This document shows, one piece after another, positions 54,683 through 64,000 of a stretch of 64,000 bases of DNA. Position 1 is the first letter of the stretch. The number at the start of each line of letters is the position of its first letter. The notes under the pieces are model-generated. The model saw only the letters and a list, made by a program, of their open reading frames with translations. It searched no databases and was not told where the DNA came from. Location: positions 4,162,001 to 4,226,000 of the forward strand of contig NZ_CP015401.2 of assembly GCF_001688725.2 (NCBI RefSeq), in the 5' to 3' direction. A program made the translations under genes and the position numbers. This stretch comes from Bacteroides caecimuris. GTDB taxonomy: Bacteria > Bacteroidota > Bacteroidia > Bacteroidales > Bacteroidaceae.

Positions 54683-56359
54683 ATGAGACAATCTAAATAC
54701 ATCACAATCATCACGATGGCATGTGCCCTGTTTTTCGCTTCTTGCAGCGATGAATACATGGAAAACATGAATACCGACCCTTCCAAGGCCGCTACCATCG
54801 ACCCGAATGCGCAGCTCACCACTGCCCAACTGCAAACGTACGGAGACCTTAGTATGATGGAAATCTACCGTAACTACCATTATGCATTCACCCAACAACT
54901 GATGGGATGCTGGAACACCACCAACTACGGCGGTCGCCATACGCTAGACAATAATGAAATGAGCCGTATCTGGACATCGTTCTACACTCAATCCCTGAAG
55001 AATATCATTGATGCTCAATATCGCACAGCCGAAGATGCAGAGAAAGTGAACATCAACTCTGTGCTCCGCATTTATCGGGTTTATCTTATGTCTATCATCA
55101 CCGACACTTACGGAGACGCTCCTTTCAGTGAAGCCGGCCTGGGATTCCTCGAAGGAAAGTTCAATCCGAAGTATGACAAACAGGAAGATATTTACAACGC
55201 TTTCTTTCTGGAGCTGGAAGATGCCGTCAATAAAATCGATCCGACCAAAGATAAAGTGACAGGTGACCTCATCTATGCCGGTGACGTAACTAAATGGCAA
55301 CAACTGGCAAACTCGCTTCGCCTTCGTTTTGCCATGCGAATCTCCAATGTCAATCCAACAAAGGCGCAAACGGAATTTGAAAATGCTTTGGCTGCCAATG
55401 GGGGTGTAATAACGGACGCCTCAAGCGATGCGCTCATCAAATACATGACAATCGCATTTAGTTTCGGACAAGAAGCTTACTCTGATTATCGCGGAAATTC
55501 ATTGTCACAGTTATTGTTCGGCAACGACCCCGCCAATAATCCAAGTTACCTCTGCTCCACTTTCTTTAATCAGTTATACAATTCCGGTGATCCCCGTACA
55601 TTCAAAATTTCCCGTTGTTATTATGACGGCTTGATGAGTGCCACCAGTCCCGACAATCGTGTCGACATCACCCAGGAGATGATTGAAAAAGGGATTGATT
55701 TCAGTCCGCGCGACCCGGGTGCCTACTCGTGGGAGCCATGGCCTACAGGATACGACAGCGATATTTGTAAGGAATTAGCCGTTAACAACCCTTCTGTTAC
55801 AGCAACCATGGCTCGTGAGGTGGAACCCAAACTTGCCAATAATTTCCTAAAAAGCGACAATCCGGGCGTAGTGATGACCTCTGCAGAAGTGAAATTCCTG
55901 ATGGCGGAAGCTACCGTGAAAAAATGGAATGTCGGCAGTGTGTCAGCAGAAGATCTTTACAAGCAAGGAGTGCGTGCGGCTATGGATTTCCTGACAGACA
56001 ACTACGGTTGCACGGCTACTACTGATGCAGAGTTTGATACATTCATTCAAGATAAAGGGGCGTTCGGACATACGGACAATCAGAAACTTGAAGCTATCAA
56101 TACACAGGCCTGGATTCTTCACTTCACCAATCCTGCCGAATGTTGGGCAAACGTGCGTCGTTCCGGTTATCCGAAGTTGAAATCACCGGCAGAATATGGG
56201 TTCGGACAATACCTCACCGGTGGAACGGAAATTCCGGTACGTCTCTGCTACCCTGTATTGGAATCTTCCTATAATAAGAAAAGCTACCATGAAGCCATTG
56301 AACGCATGGGAGGAACAGATAATTGGCACAGCCTTCTGTGGTGGGATACTGAAAACTAA
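54683..56359 (+). CDS. SusD-like glycan-binding lipoprotein, PUL 2 (SGBP-A)
   Basis: The protein has 558 residues with a lipobox FASC (Cys21). It belongs to the SusD-like_2 branch: helical TPR-like segments (YRVYLMSIITDTYGDAPFSE, NSLRLRFAMRISNVNP, VKFLMAEATVKKW) and EAINTQAWILHFTNPAECWA, then VRRSGYPKL near the end. By position it corresponds to the SGBP-A of the B. ovatus mixed-linkage glucan locus, which binds the polysaccharide at the cell surface over the SusC pore. Confidence 0.92.
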   Translation: MRQSKYITIITMACALFFASCSDEYMENMNTDPSKAATIDPNAQLTTAQLQTYGDLSMMEIYRNYHYAFTQQLMGCWNTTNYGGRHTLDNNEMSRIWTSFYTQSLKNIIDAQYRTAEDAEKVNINSVLRIYRVYLMSIITDTYGDAPFSEAGLGFLEGKFNPKYDKQEDIYNAFFLELEDAVNKIDPTKDKVTGDLIYAGDVTKWQQLANSLRLRFAMRISNVNPTKAQTEFENALAANGGVITDASSDALIKYMTIAFSFGQEAYSDYRGNSLSQLLFGNDPANNPSYLCSTFFNQLYNSGDPRTFKISRCYYDGLMSATSPDNRVDITQEMIEKGIDFSPRDPGAYSWEPWPTGYDSDICKELAVNNPSVTATMAREVEPKLANNFLKSDNPGVVMTSAEVKFLMAEATVKKWNVGSVSAEDLYKQGVRAAMDFLTDNYGCTATTDAEFDTFIQDKGAFGHTDNQKLEAINTQAWILHFTNPAECWANVRRSGYPKLKSPAEYGFGQYLTGGTEIPVRLCYPVLESSYNKKSYHEAIERMGGTDNWHSLLWWDTEN

Positions 56360-56379
56360 CTATTAAACAATCATCCATT

Positions 56380-57642
56380 ATGAAAAAGATATATATTGCA
56401 CTATTTGCCCTACTCGCTGTAGGCTCCACATTTACTGCATGCACCGAGGAAGAGCCGTTCGCTACGGTGACGGAAAATGATGATCCGCATATCCTTGCCC
56501 CAGTGTTCCCCGACAGGACGAACGGCCAATTGGCTACATTCGCCAACATCAGCCGGGATGCGAACTTATCCATAGCGCTGACCGTGACTCCGAAAGATTA
56601 CACCACAGTAACCTGGTTCATTGATGGGCAGGAAGTAGAATCGGGTACCGACTCCGACAAGGAAATCAACCGTAGTCTGAAAGCCGGTACGTATAATTTG
56701 AAAATAGAAGTGGAAACTGTGAAAGGGAAGAAGACTTCCCGTGAAGGATTAGTGGTGGTCAACCCATTGGCTGATGACCCTCAATCTAAAGAAGTAGCCT
56801 TTGAGAGAATGGTATCTCCCGGCAAGACTGCCCGTTTATATGGCAGTAATCTACAGAAGGTAACGGCCATCCTCTTGGGAGGAAGCACGATTACCGCTCC
56901 CACTTATGTTGAATCGGCAGACGGGGACTATCTGGAATACACCGTCCCGACAGGCGTAAACGAAGGCAATTACCGCATCGTTTTGCAAGATGCTGACGGC
57001 AATGAATATGGAGCCGACATGGTGAAAGTAACCAATGCTTCCCTTATCATTGCGGGAGCTAACCGGGCTACTGCCAACGTAGATTGGACCATTTCCGGCA
57101 TCAATCTCGAAAACATCGCTTCTCTAACCATCGACGGGCAGACGGTATCTCAATTCAGCAACCAATCCTCTACAGAAGTTACGCTGACTTGTCCGAATTT
57201 GTCTGATGGAAGCTATACGCTGACAGGCAAAACCCGTAGCGGAGAGGCGGTACAGTTCTTAAACGACAATGTTACGACTACCGAACAGACTGTGACCGTA
57301 TCTACCGAAATAACGCTTTGGTCAGGACACCATTACGTTTCGTGGGATAAGCCGGACGGTGACCCCAACAAGAGTTTCGGTTTGATTCCAATGGATGTGT
57401 TTGCCGATATCACAGCCGGGTCGATATTGAAAGTAGTCTACTCCATAGAACCAACCGCCGAATATCATCAGATGAAACTTGCCACAGGCTGGTGGACTGA
57501 CCTGACAGATAAGATAGAATTTACGGAAAACGGTGAATACACACTAATACTGACACAAGACATCTTGAATAAGATTCAAAATGAAGCCGGATTCTTATGT
57601 GTAGGACATGGCTATTATGTAGACCTGGTAACCATAAAGTAA
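56380..57642 (+). CDS. surface glycan-binding lipoprotein, PUL 2 (SGBP-B)
   Basis: The protein has 420 residues with a lipoprotein signal (TFTAC, Cys21). It is built from beta-sandwich modules: an Ig/PKD-like module (about 60-125, LKAGTYNLKIEVETVKGKK), two IPT/TIG-like modules (VSPGKTARLYGSNLQKVTAI, SGINLENIASLTIDGQTV) and a C-terminal domain of about 120 residues with many aromatics (WSGHHYVSWDKP, MKLATGWWTDL) fit to bind a glucan chain. No catalytic residues are seen. Order and size match the SGBP-B of the B. ovatus locus. It starts 20 bp after the SusD gene. Confidence 0.85.
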   Translation: MKKIYIALFALLAVGSTFTACTEEEPFATVTENDDPHILAPVFPDRTNGQLATFANISRDANLSIALTVTPKDYTTVTWFIDGQEVESGTDSDKEINRSLKAGTYNLKIEVETVKGKKTSREGLVVVNPLADDPQSKEVAFERMVSPGKTARLYGSNLQKVTAILLGGSTITAPTYVESADGDYLEYTVPTGVNEGNYRIVLQDADGNEYGADMVKVTNASLIIAGANRATANVDWTISGINLENIASLTIDGQTVSQFSNQSSTEVTLTCPNLSDGSYTLTGKTRSGEAVQFLNDNVTTTEQTVTVSTEITLWSGHHYVSWDKPDGDPNKSFGLIPMDVFADITAGSILKVVYSIEPTAEYHQMKLATGWWTDLTDKIEFTENGEYTLILTQDILNKIQNEAGFLCVGHGYYVDLVTIK

Positions 57643-57687
57643 TGAATACCAGATTGAATAAATAATACTACTTAAAAACAAATCATA

Positions 57688-59982
57688 ATGAAACTCAGAA
57701 ATATTATATTAATGACCGCATCTGTCGCAATGACTGCCTGTTCCAAACAGGCAGTTCCCACTGCCATTCCTGAAGACGCAAGAATAGAACAACAAGTGGA
57801 AGAGCTTCTATCAAAGATGGACCTCGATGCCAAGATTGGGCAGATGACCGAGCTTGCCATTGATGTATTAGGAGAGACGATAAATGGTGAATTCCAATTG
57901 GACGAGGCAAAACTCCACAAAGCGATTGCTGAATACAAGGTAGGTTCGTTTCTCAATGCTCCCGGCCCGGTAGCACAAAGCCCTGAAAAGTGGAACGAGA
58001 TTATCGGTCGAATACAAGAACTGTCGATGAAGGAGATTGGCATTCCATGTATCTACGGTCTGGATCAGAATCATGGTACTACCTATACATTGGGCGGCAC
58101 GCTCTTTCCTCAAAATATCAATATGGGTGCTGCCTTCAATCCGGATTTGACCTACGAAGCGGCACGTGTAACGGCTTATGAAACAAGGGCTGGCAATTGT
58201 CCCTGGACATACTCTCCCACCGTCGATATGGCACGTGATCCCCGTTGGCCACGTGTATGGGAAAATTATGGAGAAGACTGTTTAGTCAATGCCATTATGG
58301 GCAGCACTGCTGTCCGAGGCTTCCAAGGAGATGATCCAAACCATATTCCCGCCGACCGAATCGCCACCTCCGTGAAACATTACATGGGATACTGCATGCC
58401 ACGCACCGGCAAAGACCGTACACCGGCTTATATATCGGTTTCCGAACTGCGTGAGAAACACTTTGCACCGTTCAAGGCTTGTGTGGAAGCAGGTGCACTG
58501 ACTATAATGGTCAACAGTGGTTCCATCAACGGAAAGCCTGTGCACGCCGACCGCGAACTCCTTACACAATGGCTGAAAGAAGACTTGGGATGGGACGGAA
58601 TGTTAATCACCGACTGGGCGGACATCAACAATCTTTATACCCGCGAACATGTGGCGGCAAACAAGAAAGAAGCCATCGAAATGGCAATCAATGCAGGTAT
58701 AGACATGGCTATGGAACCGTATGATCTCAATTATTGTACACTGCTAAAAGAGTTAGTGCAAGAGAAAAGAATACCCATGAGCCGTATTGACGATGCCGTC
58801 CGCCGGGTGCTTAGACTTAAATTCCGTCTGGGGCTGTTCGCTCATCCGAACACTTTATTGAAAGATTATCCTCTCTTCGGCAGCAAGGAGCATGCACTTA
58901 TCGCACTTCATGCAGCCGAAGAATCGGAAGTATTGCTAAAAAATAAAGATCATATTCTTCCGCTTCCTCAAGGGAAAAAGCTACTGGTAACCGGTCCGAA
59001 CGCTAACTCTATGCGCTGCTTGAACGGTGGCTGGAGCTATTCGTGGCAAGGACATCTGACCGACAGATTTGCTGACAAATATAACACCATTTACGAAGCA
59101 ATCTGCAACAAATTCGGAGCCGGTAATGTCCGTCTGGAACAAGGCGTAACCTACAAACCCGAAGGTGCTTACATGGAAGAAAATGAACCGGAAATTGAGA
59201 AAGCTGTGGCCGCTGCCCGCAACGTGGATATTATTATCGCCTGCATCGGTGAAAATTCGTATTGCGAAACACCCGGCAATCTTTCCGAACTTGCCATCTC
59301 TGCCAACCAAAGCAAACTGGTAAAGGCACTTGCCGCTACGGGAAAACCGATCATCCTGATACTCAATGAGGGTCGTCCCCGCATTATCAACGAGTTGGAA
59401 CCATTGGCTGATGCTGTTATTGACATTCTGTTACCCGGAAACTATGGTGGTGACGCATTAGCGAACATTCTGGCAGGAGACGTGAACCCCAGTGCCAAGA
59501 TGCCTTACACATATCCTCGACACGAAGCAGCACTGACTACCTACGATTATCGGGTGAGTGAAGAGATGGACAAAATGGAAGGAGCTTACGACTACAATGC
59601 GGTAGTCTCCGTTCAATGGCCTTTCGGATACGGATTGAGCTACACCACTTTCGAATACAGCAACTTCCAAACGGACAAATCTTCGTTTACCGCAGGAGAT
59701 GATTTGCACTTTTCCATAGACGTAACCAATACCGGTAAATATGCCGGAAAAGAAGTTGTCATGCTATTCAGCAGTGATCTTGTGGCTTCACTTACTCCCG
59801 AAAACCGCCGGTTACGAGCCTTCAAAAAGGTGGAACTACAACCGGGCGAAACCCAAACTGTCACTCTATCCATCAAAGGCAGCGACTTGGCTTTTGTCAA
59901 TTCCAACGGGCAATGGGTACTGGAACAAGGGGATTTCCGTATGCAATGCGGAAATCAAGTAGTGACTATTACTTACAAATAG
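57688..59982 (+). CDS. GH3 beta-glucosidase, PUL 2
   Basis: The protein has 764 residues with a short lipoprotein-like signal (VAMTAC, Cys18). The GH3 N-terminal barrel shows [20 protein letters not shown], the substrate-binding [18 protein letters not shown] and the nucleophile Asp309 in MLITDWAD. The alpha/beta sandwich ([20 protein letters not shown]) carries the probable acid/base region near [15 protein letters not shown], and a fibronectin-III-like domain ends the protein ([12 protein letters not shown]). It releases glucose from the non-reducing end of imported beta-gluco-oligosaccharides. It closes the PUL 2 operon. Confidence 0.93.
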   Translation: MKLRNIILMTASVAMTACSKQAVPTAIPEDARIEQQVEELLSKMDLDAKIGQMTELAIDVLGETINGEFQLDEAKLHKAIAEYKVGSFLNAPGPVAQSPEKWNEIIGRIQELSMKEIGIPCIYGLDQNHGTTYTLGGTLFPQNINMGAAFNPDLTYEAARVTAYETRAGNCPWTYSPTVDMARDPRWPRVWENYGEDCLVNAIMGSTAVRGFQGDDPNHIPADRIATSVKHYMGYCMPRTGKDRTPAYISVSELREKHFAPFKACVEAGALTIMVNSGSINGKPVHADRELLTQWLKEDLGWDGMLITDWADINNLYTREHVAANKKEAIEMAINAGIDMAMEPYDLNYCTLLKELVQEKRIPMSRIDDAVRRVLRLKFRLGLFAHPNTLLKDYPLFGSKEHALIALHAAEESEVLLKNKDHILPLPQGKKLLVTGPNANSMRCLNGGWSYSWQGHLTDRFADKYNTIYEAICNKFGAGNVRLEQGVTYKPEGAYMEENEPEIEKAVAAARNVDIIIACIGENSYCETPGNLSELAISANQSKLVKALAATGKPIILILNEGRPRIINELEPLADAVIDILLPGNYGGDALANILAGDVNPSAKMPYTYPRHEAALTTYDYRVSEEMDKMEGAYDYNAVVSVQWPFGYGLSYTTFEYSNFQTDKSSFTAGDDLHFSIDVTNTGKYAGKEVVMLFSSDLVASLTPENRRLRAFKKVELQPGETQTVTLSIKGSDLAFVNSNGQWVLEQGDFRMQCGNQVVTITYK

Positions 59983-59984
59983 GC

Positions 59985-60040
59985 ATTTATAAGTAGATAT
60001 TTATAGGTAAATATTTATAAGCAGGTGTTTATAAGTAAAT
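59985..60040. repeat. 4 x 14-bp tandem repeat
   Basis: Four 14-bp units (consensus ATTTATAAGTAAAT) at 59985, 59999, 60013 and 60027 begin two bases after the GH3 stop codon. The units contain stop codons in all frames. Confidence 0.85.
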
Positions 60041-60125
60041 GTACATTGTTAATGTATACACTCCCGACAATAACTCCATGAGACACTGCGTTATTTCGGT
60101 GGTGAACTCAAATTATCATCTATCC

Positions 60126-60155
60126 GGTTGAACAGCCTCAAACGGCTGTTCAACC
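60126..60155. terminator. perfect 12-bp hairpin after PUL 2
   Basis: GGTTGAACAGCC and GGCTGTTCAACC form a perfect stem with a 6-base loop. It lacks a clear T-run; a second, longer hairpin follows. Confidence 0.65.
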
Positions 60156-60161
60156 AAATTT

Positions 60162-60245
60162 AAACAACCGCTCCTCTTGATCCAAACGAGCGTATGTCTA
60201 CAATAAAAAGACAATCGTTTGAGTCCAAAGGGGCGGTTGTTTTTA
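60162..60245. terminator. long bidirectional terminator between GH3 and cysK
   Basis: AAACAACCGC...CAAACGA and TCGTTTG...GCGGTTGTTTT pair over about 25 bases with small mismatches, ending in a T-run on the plus strand. It separates the convergent PUL 2 and cysK transcripts. Confidence 0.75.
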
Positions 60246-60265
60246 TCTGAAGGAAAAAGGTATTA

Positions 60266-61213
60266 TTACAAAGGATATTCCTCAAAAGCATACAAAATGG
60301 TAGATAAATAACGTTCGCCTGTATCAGGTAATAATGCAACAATCATTTTCCCGGCATTTTCCGGTCGCTTCGCCAGTTCCGTAGCAGCATATACGGCTGC
60401 TCCTGAAGATATGCCTACCAACAAACCTTCCTGTTTGGCCAATTCACGACTCGTACGAATGGCATCGTCATTCTGCACCTGAATAATCTCATCTACGACA
60501 GAAGCCTTGTACGTTTTAGGAACAAATCCTGCACCGATTCCCTGAATCTTATGCGGCCCTGGTTTTCCTCCCGAGAGTACCGGAGAATCAGAGGGTTCTA
60601 CTGCCACGATCTTTATACTCGGATCACGCATCTTCAACGCTTCACCTACACCGCTAACTGTCCCGCCAGTACCTACTCCCGCCACAAAGATATCAACTTT
60701 CCCCTCGGTATCTCTCCATATTTCCAGACCGGTAGTCCGTAAATGCATGGCGGGGTTAGCAGGATTCTCGAATTGTTGCAAGATGACAGCTCCCGGAGTG
60801 ACCGCTTTCAGTTCTTCAGCTTTGGCAATGGCCCCTTTCATGCCATCGGCACCGGGAGTCAATACTAATTCCGCCCCTAAAGCTTTCAGAAGATTACGCC
60901 GTTCGATGCTCATGGTATCGGGCATCGTCAGAATCAGTTTATAGCCTTTAGCTGCCGAAACAAAAGCCAATCCCACACCGGTATTCCCGCTGGTCGGCTC
61001 AATGATAGTTGCTCCGGGATGCAAAATTCCTTTCGTTTCTGCATCCTCAATCATAGCCAATGCTATGCGGTCCTTCACGCTTCCTGCCGGATTGAAAGAT
61101 TCAATCTTTACAATCAGACGAGCTTTCAGGTCGTTACTTGTATTATAGTTACTAAGTTCCAATAACGGAGTGTTACCTACCAAATCCGTCAATTTCCTTG
61201 CTATCTTTTCCAT
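60266..61213 (-). CDS. cysK: cysteine synthase A (O-acetylserine sulfhydrylase)
   Basis: The protein has 315 residues. The PLP lysine is Lys47 in [11 protein letters not shown], the phosphate-binding and substrate loops are [13 protein letters not shown] and [13 protein letters not shown], and [11 protein letters not shown] is the C-terminal signature. The enzyme makes cysteine from O-acetylserine and sulfide. It is monocistronic, with a TATCTTTG -7 box and a palindrome in front. Confidence 0.95.
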   Translation of the reverse strand: MEKIARKLTDLVGNTPLLELSNYNTSNDLKARLIVKIESFNPAGSVKDRIALAMIEDAETKGILHPGATIIEPTSGNTGVGLAFVSAAKGYKLILTMPDTMSIERRNLLKALGAELVLTPGADGMKGAIAKAEELKAVTPGAVILQQFENPANPAMHLRTTGLEIWRDTEGKVDIFVAGVGTGGTVSGVGEALKMRDPSIKIVAVEPSDSPVLSGGKPGPHKIQGIGAGFVPKTYKASVVDEIIQVQNDDAIRTSRELAKQEGLLVGISSGAAVYAATELAKRPENAGKMIVALLPDTGERYLSTILYAFEEYPL

Positions 61214-61251
61214 ATATATCTGTTTTAAATTTCTCTTGTTTCAATATATGA

Positions 61252-61297
61252 CAAAGATAGTGCGGATTCTGTTCAGGGAAAATACCACAGATGTGGT
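61252..61297 (-). promoter_or_regulatory. cysK promoter with an operator-like palindrome
   Basis: On the minus strand TATCTTTG (61252-61259) is a perfect -7 box 38 bases upstream of cysK. ACCACAGATGTGGT (61284-61297) is a palindrome except for its two central bases and lies at or just above -33. A related ATACCATATCTG follows at 61305. A repressor or activator of cysteine synthesis may bind here. Confidence 0.5.
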
Positions 61298-61334
61298 AAT
61301 TTCATACCATATCTGTCTGACTTCCTGCCAGATA

Positions 61335-61676
61335 TTATATTAAGAAATCAGCTCTCACAGGGCTGAATGTATCAATTAATACACCTGCTTCCAGGCAAAC
61401 ACATCCATGAGACTGGTCAGGTTCCACATAATAACCATCACCTGTAGAAAGAATTTCTTTCCGATCTCCAATGGTCAATTCAAACTTACCGCTTGCAACA
61501 TAAGTAGCTTGGCTATGATAATGTTGATGCATAGAACCGACGGCGCCTTTCTCAAATTCCACTTTCACCATCATCAGTTGCCCGTCATACCCCATTATCT
61601 GGCGGCGGATTCCCGGAGCCGGTTTCTCCCAATCCAATTCTTTTTCAAACAGAAAAGCATCACTGCGTGTTTTCAT
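61335..61676 (-). CDS. kdgF: KdgF-like cupin (unsaturated uronate metabolism)
   Basis: The protein has 113 residues, a single cupin domain of KdgF size. It shares with KdgF the words FEKGAVGSMHQHYHSQATYV, SGKFELTIGD, and HGCVCLEAGVLIDTFSPVR, including the metal ligands His50, His52, Gln56 and His90. KdgF speeds conversion of 4,5-unsaturated galacturonate or related uronates from pectin or alginate breakdown to the linear keto form. It is in one operon with the esterase gene (29-bp gap) but no lyase or kdu gene is nearby. The symbol rests on remembered sequence similarity. Confidence 0.65.
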   Translation of the reverse strand: MKTRSDAFLFEKELDWEKPAPGIRRQIMGYDGQLMMVKVEFEKGAVGSMHQHYHSQATYVASGKFELTIGDRKEILSTGDGYYVEPDQSHGCVCLEAGVLIDTFSPVRADFLI

Positions 61677-61705
61677 CTTCCAATCTATTCTTATTTATAA
61701 CTATA

Positions 61706-62506
61706 TTATTTGAATCTCTTCACATAATCTGCAATCAGATAACATGCCGGGCCGAGCACCTGACCATGATCGAATCCTTGCATTTCATACAAAGTCACCT
61801 TCTTGTTACCTATACTTTTCAAGACAGCTTCCAACAACGCATTTTCTTCATACCTTGCCGCCATTTCCAGATGCTTGTCCCCCGTAATCAGCACAAGAGG
61901 AGCCGTTTCCTTACGAGCCTTATTTACCGGAGCATACTCGTCAACCACCGGAATGCCGTCAGGCAAACCGCGTTCCTTACGAATAGTGAAATGTGTCACC
62001 GTCTGACCACTCACCGGAAGATAAGCAGCTACACTATCGGCATCTGCTCCGTATGCTGCCATGTATTTCTTATCCATTGCCAGAATCAACGAAAGATAAC
62101 CTCCCGCAGAATGACCGGAAACAAAAATATGATCCCTACGACCACCATACTTTTCAATATTCTTGAAAACCCATGCCACAGCTTCAGCCGCATCTTCGAT
62201 GTAAGCCGGATTCTTTGCTTTCGGACTCAAACGGTAATTCACCGCCACTACTGCAAACCCTTGTTCTCTCAGTTCTTTGGGGACAAATTTATTTCCACCT
62301 TCCATACCACCACCGTGAAACCAGACGATAGTTGAGAAATCCTTCTTGTTTTCAGGATAATAAATATCCAGTTTACAACGTTCCAGACGATAGGTGTCCG
62401 TTTCGGAACCGGAGATATAAGATATATCTTTGTCGGTACGATAAACATTTTGTGCTTGAGCAATGCAAGTACAAAGCAAAAAGAGAAGAAGGCAAATCTT
62501 TTTCAT
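61706..62506 (-). CDS. secreted alpha/beta-hydrolase, carbohydrate-esterase-like
   Basis: The protein has 266 residues from the ATG at 62506; a TTG six codons upstream is less likely. A signal peptide (to about AQAQ) is followed by an alpha/beta-hydrolase of the BD-FAE/carboxylesterase type: oxyanion-hole HGGGM (64-68), nucleophile Ser133 in VSGHSAGGY, LVLITGDKH for the Asp region and the catalytic His in FDHGQV. Such enzymes remove acetyl, feruloyl or methyl groups from plant polysaccharides. Pairing with a KdgF-like cupin suggests pectin-type substrates. Confidence 0.82.
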   Translation of the reverse strand: MKKICLLLFLLCTCIAQAQNVYRTDKDISYISGSETDTYRLERCKLDIYYPENKKDFSTIVWFHGGGMEGGNKFVPKELREQGFAVVAVNYRLSPKAKNPAYIEDAAEAVAWVFKNIEKYGGRRDHIFVSGHSAGGYLSLILAMDKKYMAAYGADADSVAAYLPVSGQTVTHFTIRKERGLPDGIPVVDEYAPVNKARKETAPLVLITGDKHLEMAARYEENALLEAVLKSIGNKKVTLYEMQGFDHGQVLGPACYLIADYVKRFK

Positions 62507-62915
62507 GACTTTATTTATTTTCAATGGTTCAATATTATATTAACTATCAGCCTAAACAGTTCGTTCTTTTCTTCAGACGGGAACAAAGATAAGACCTTAT
62601 TCCAAAAACATAAGCAAAAAAGACTAAGAAAAGAAAGTTGTATTACCTGAAGCACTAACTATTGATTAAAAAGGAAAGTTCTTCCAACTTGAACAAACGC
62701 TATTCAGAGCCTGTTTAAATTCTCTTCAGTCATAATTTTATAGCTGATATTTCAACTTACCCCGGCTCTTCTTGTCGCGTCCGTCTGTAGTTGGCGGAAG
62801 GGGTATTAACAGTTGCGCTCTTGGCTATTAATAGAAAACTTCCCGCCCATTAAGTATAAAGTTCCTTCGGACAGGAAGGAAACTTTCTTTTCATTCGACA
62901 GGGAAAACGCACGAT
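62507..62915. other. intergenic region between esterase and transposase genes
   Basis: A minus-strand -7 box TATCTTTG (62584-62591) probably drives the esterase-kdgF operon. AAAGTTCCTT (62849-62858) and AAGGAAACTTT (62875-62885) form a hairpin before a T-rich stretch. The word GAGCCTGTTTAAATTC near 62706 resembles ends of some Bacteroides insertion sequences, but I cannot pair it with a partner. No gene is seen. Confidence 0.45.
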
Positions 62916-64000
62916 TTAAAAGGCTTTAATAAAGGTATCTATCAAATTAGTTAAGTACTCATCACTCCATCCTGCCTTCTTCCTTTTCCTATTGACCGAA
63001 GTCTTCTTGTCTTCATCCTGATAATTCTTCAAAATGGTCAATGCCATTTTCGTTAAAGTGGAAAAGTTTTGTGCCGAATTCATCATTTTTCTTCCATCAT
63101 CTTCATTAAATGTAACATCCAATTGCCAATGCAATCCATTTTCTACCGCCCAATGCTTTCTCTTATATTTAAGAATAAGCTCTGGATTGTTCACTAATGA
63201 AGAGATGAAACAATGTTTCTCATTTTGTATTTCTCCTGTGGCTATATTTATTTTCTCGGTCTTTATCATTCCATAAGTCCTAAGATTCTTCCAATCGCGA
63301 TAACAGAACCCTAATCTACTGGGCTCAGAGCAGGATATGCAGGTCCTTGTCACCATAAATCCATGACCTTCTGTGGTTTCTTCAGCTCTTTTGATAAAAT
63401 CATTTTTTCTTCCGGAAATTAGCAAGTACTCCGCATCGTTTTCGATATTTTCCCTTAGTTTTAAATGGTTGTCTTTCACCTCTAAAAGATAATCGGCTTG
63501 TTTCTCTACTATTTTTTCTACAATTTTCTTTTGGGTACCAAGTGCATCGATGGTAACTACATCTCCTTGTCGTATATCAATGTCGTCCAGTAATTTGGGT
63601 ATTGCTACTATTTCATTCTCTTTTATTGAGACCCGTTCCTGCCCTAATGACAGACTCATATCAGAAAGAAAGGCACTGACAACATGAAGTTTGGCTACTG
63701 ATGCCTGCTCCTTTGTTATTTTACCCGCTGACTCTTGTACCAGTTTATCAGCATTGATGGCACCACGGATCGTTTTTCCGTCAATAGCTATATGTCTATT
63801 CGTATAAAGATCATTTCCCTCATTAATTTGAACTTTCGACCAGTCACAATCTTCTATGGATGGTGAATCCCCCCTCATATTACGGGCCCATTCTCTGTAA
63901 CAACTCTCTAATTTTTCCGTTTTTATGATACAAAAAAATCGGCGTAATGTATCATGTGACGGGGTAGTTTCTAAGTCCGGTATGAATCTTCTAAGAAAAT
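62916..64000 (-). mobile_element. ISAs1-family insertion sequence, transposase gene running off the window
   Basis: The reading frame is open from the stop at 62916 to the window end, over 360 codons, so the first ATG at 63878 is internal and the 5' end lies outside. The family is clear from FLRRFIPDLETTPSHDTLRR, HIAIDGKTIRGA, TIDALGTQKKIVEKIVEKQA, DYLLEVKDNH and KHWAVENGLHWQLDVTFNED, the DDE-type catalytic core of ISAs1 transposases. The frame is intact as far as visible, so the element could be active. Its terminal inverted repeats were not identified. Confidence 0.88.

Overview
This window reads as chromosomal DNA of a gut Bacteroides, probably of the B. ovatus / B. xylanisolvens group. 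Three things point there. Promoters are of the Bacteroidetes type (-7 box TAnnTTTG, with TTTG or TTG about 19-21 bp upstream) and lack strong Shine-Dalgarno sites. There are two SusC/SusD polysaccharide utilization loci (PULs), each with a hybrid two-component regulator (HTCS). The gene order of the second PUL matches the mixed-linkage beta-glucan locus known from B. ovatus. The species is an inference; no rRNA is present. I saw no tRNA, rRNA or CRISPR array.

Layout. 1-2221: intergenic repeat and a decayed SWIM-protein/DUF6493 locus. 2250-6500: VanX-like dipeptidase lipoprotein, THUMP-like methyltransferase, a 1-kb non-coding stretch of degenerate repeats, and a Ca2+/Na+ antiporter. 6571-13462: a remnant resembling sialate O-acetylesterase, then GNAT protein, parE, coaD, an S41 protease and an HU-like protein behind a repeat-rich leader. 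13634-26379: PUL 1, with leftward susC-susD-DUF3823-GH43-GH30 and a divergent HTCS. 26465-28573: GH18-like protein and AraC-type regulator. 28785-32298: frdCAB fumarate reductase. 32478-37066: an OadA-like carboxyltransferase that lacks the biotin lysine, a truncated HU gene, an AAA-ATPase/PD-(D/E)XK protein and a candidate small RNA. 37096-43145: dprA, thioesterase, U32 peptidase, dusB, PAP2 protein and epimerase. 43370-46024: rnr and a NimA-like protein. 46158-59982: PUL 2 (HTCS, GH16, SusC, SusD, SGBP, GH3). 60266-62506: cysK, kdgF-like cupin and esterase. 62916-64000: an ISAs1-family transposase running off the window.

How the genes work together. In each PUL an outer-membrane SusC/SusD pair and surface lipoproteins capture and import glycan fragments, lipoprotein glycosidases cut them, and the HTCS senses an oligosaccharide in the periplasm and switches the operon on. 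In both PULs a direct repeat with about a 22-bp (PUL 1) or 21-bp (PUL 2) period lies 26-27 bp upstream of the -7 box of the glycan operon, which is a good candidate HTCS operator. Frd provides the terminal step of anaerobic fumarate respiration.

The most unusual structure is in the intergenic DNA. Three 88-bp arrays, each exactly four 22-bp units built around a short palindrome, occur at 2253, 12510 and 50273. Period and copy number are the same but the sequence differs at each place. A weaker array lies at 28591. I also see a probable stand-alone small RNA (about 37000-37066) with a near-ideal promoter and terminator.
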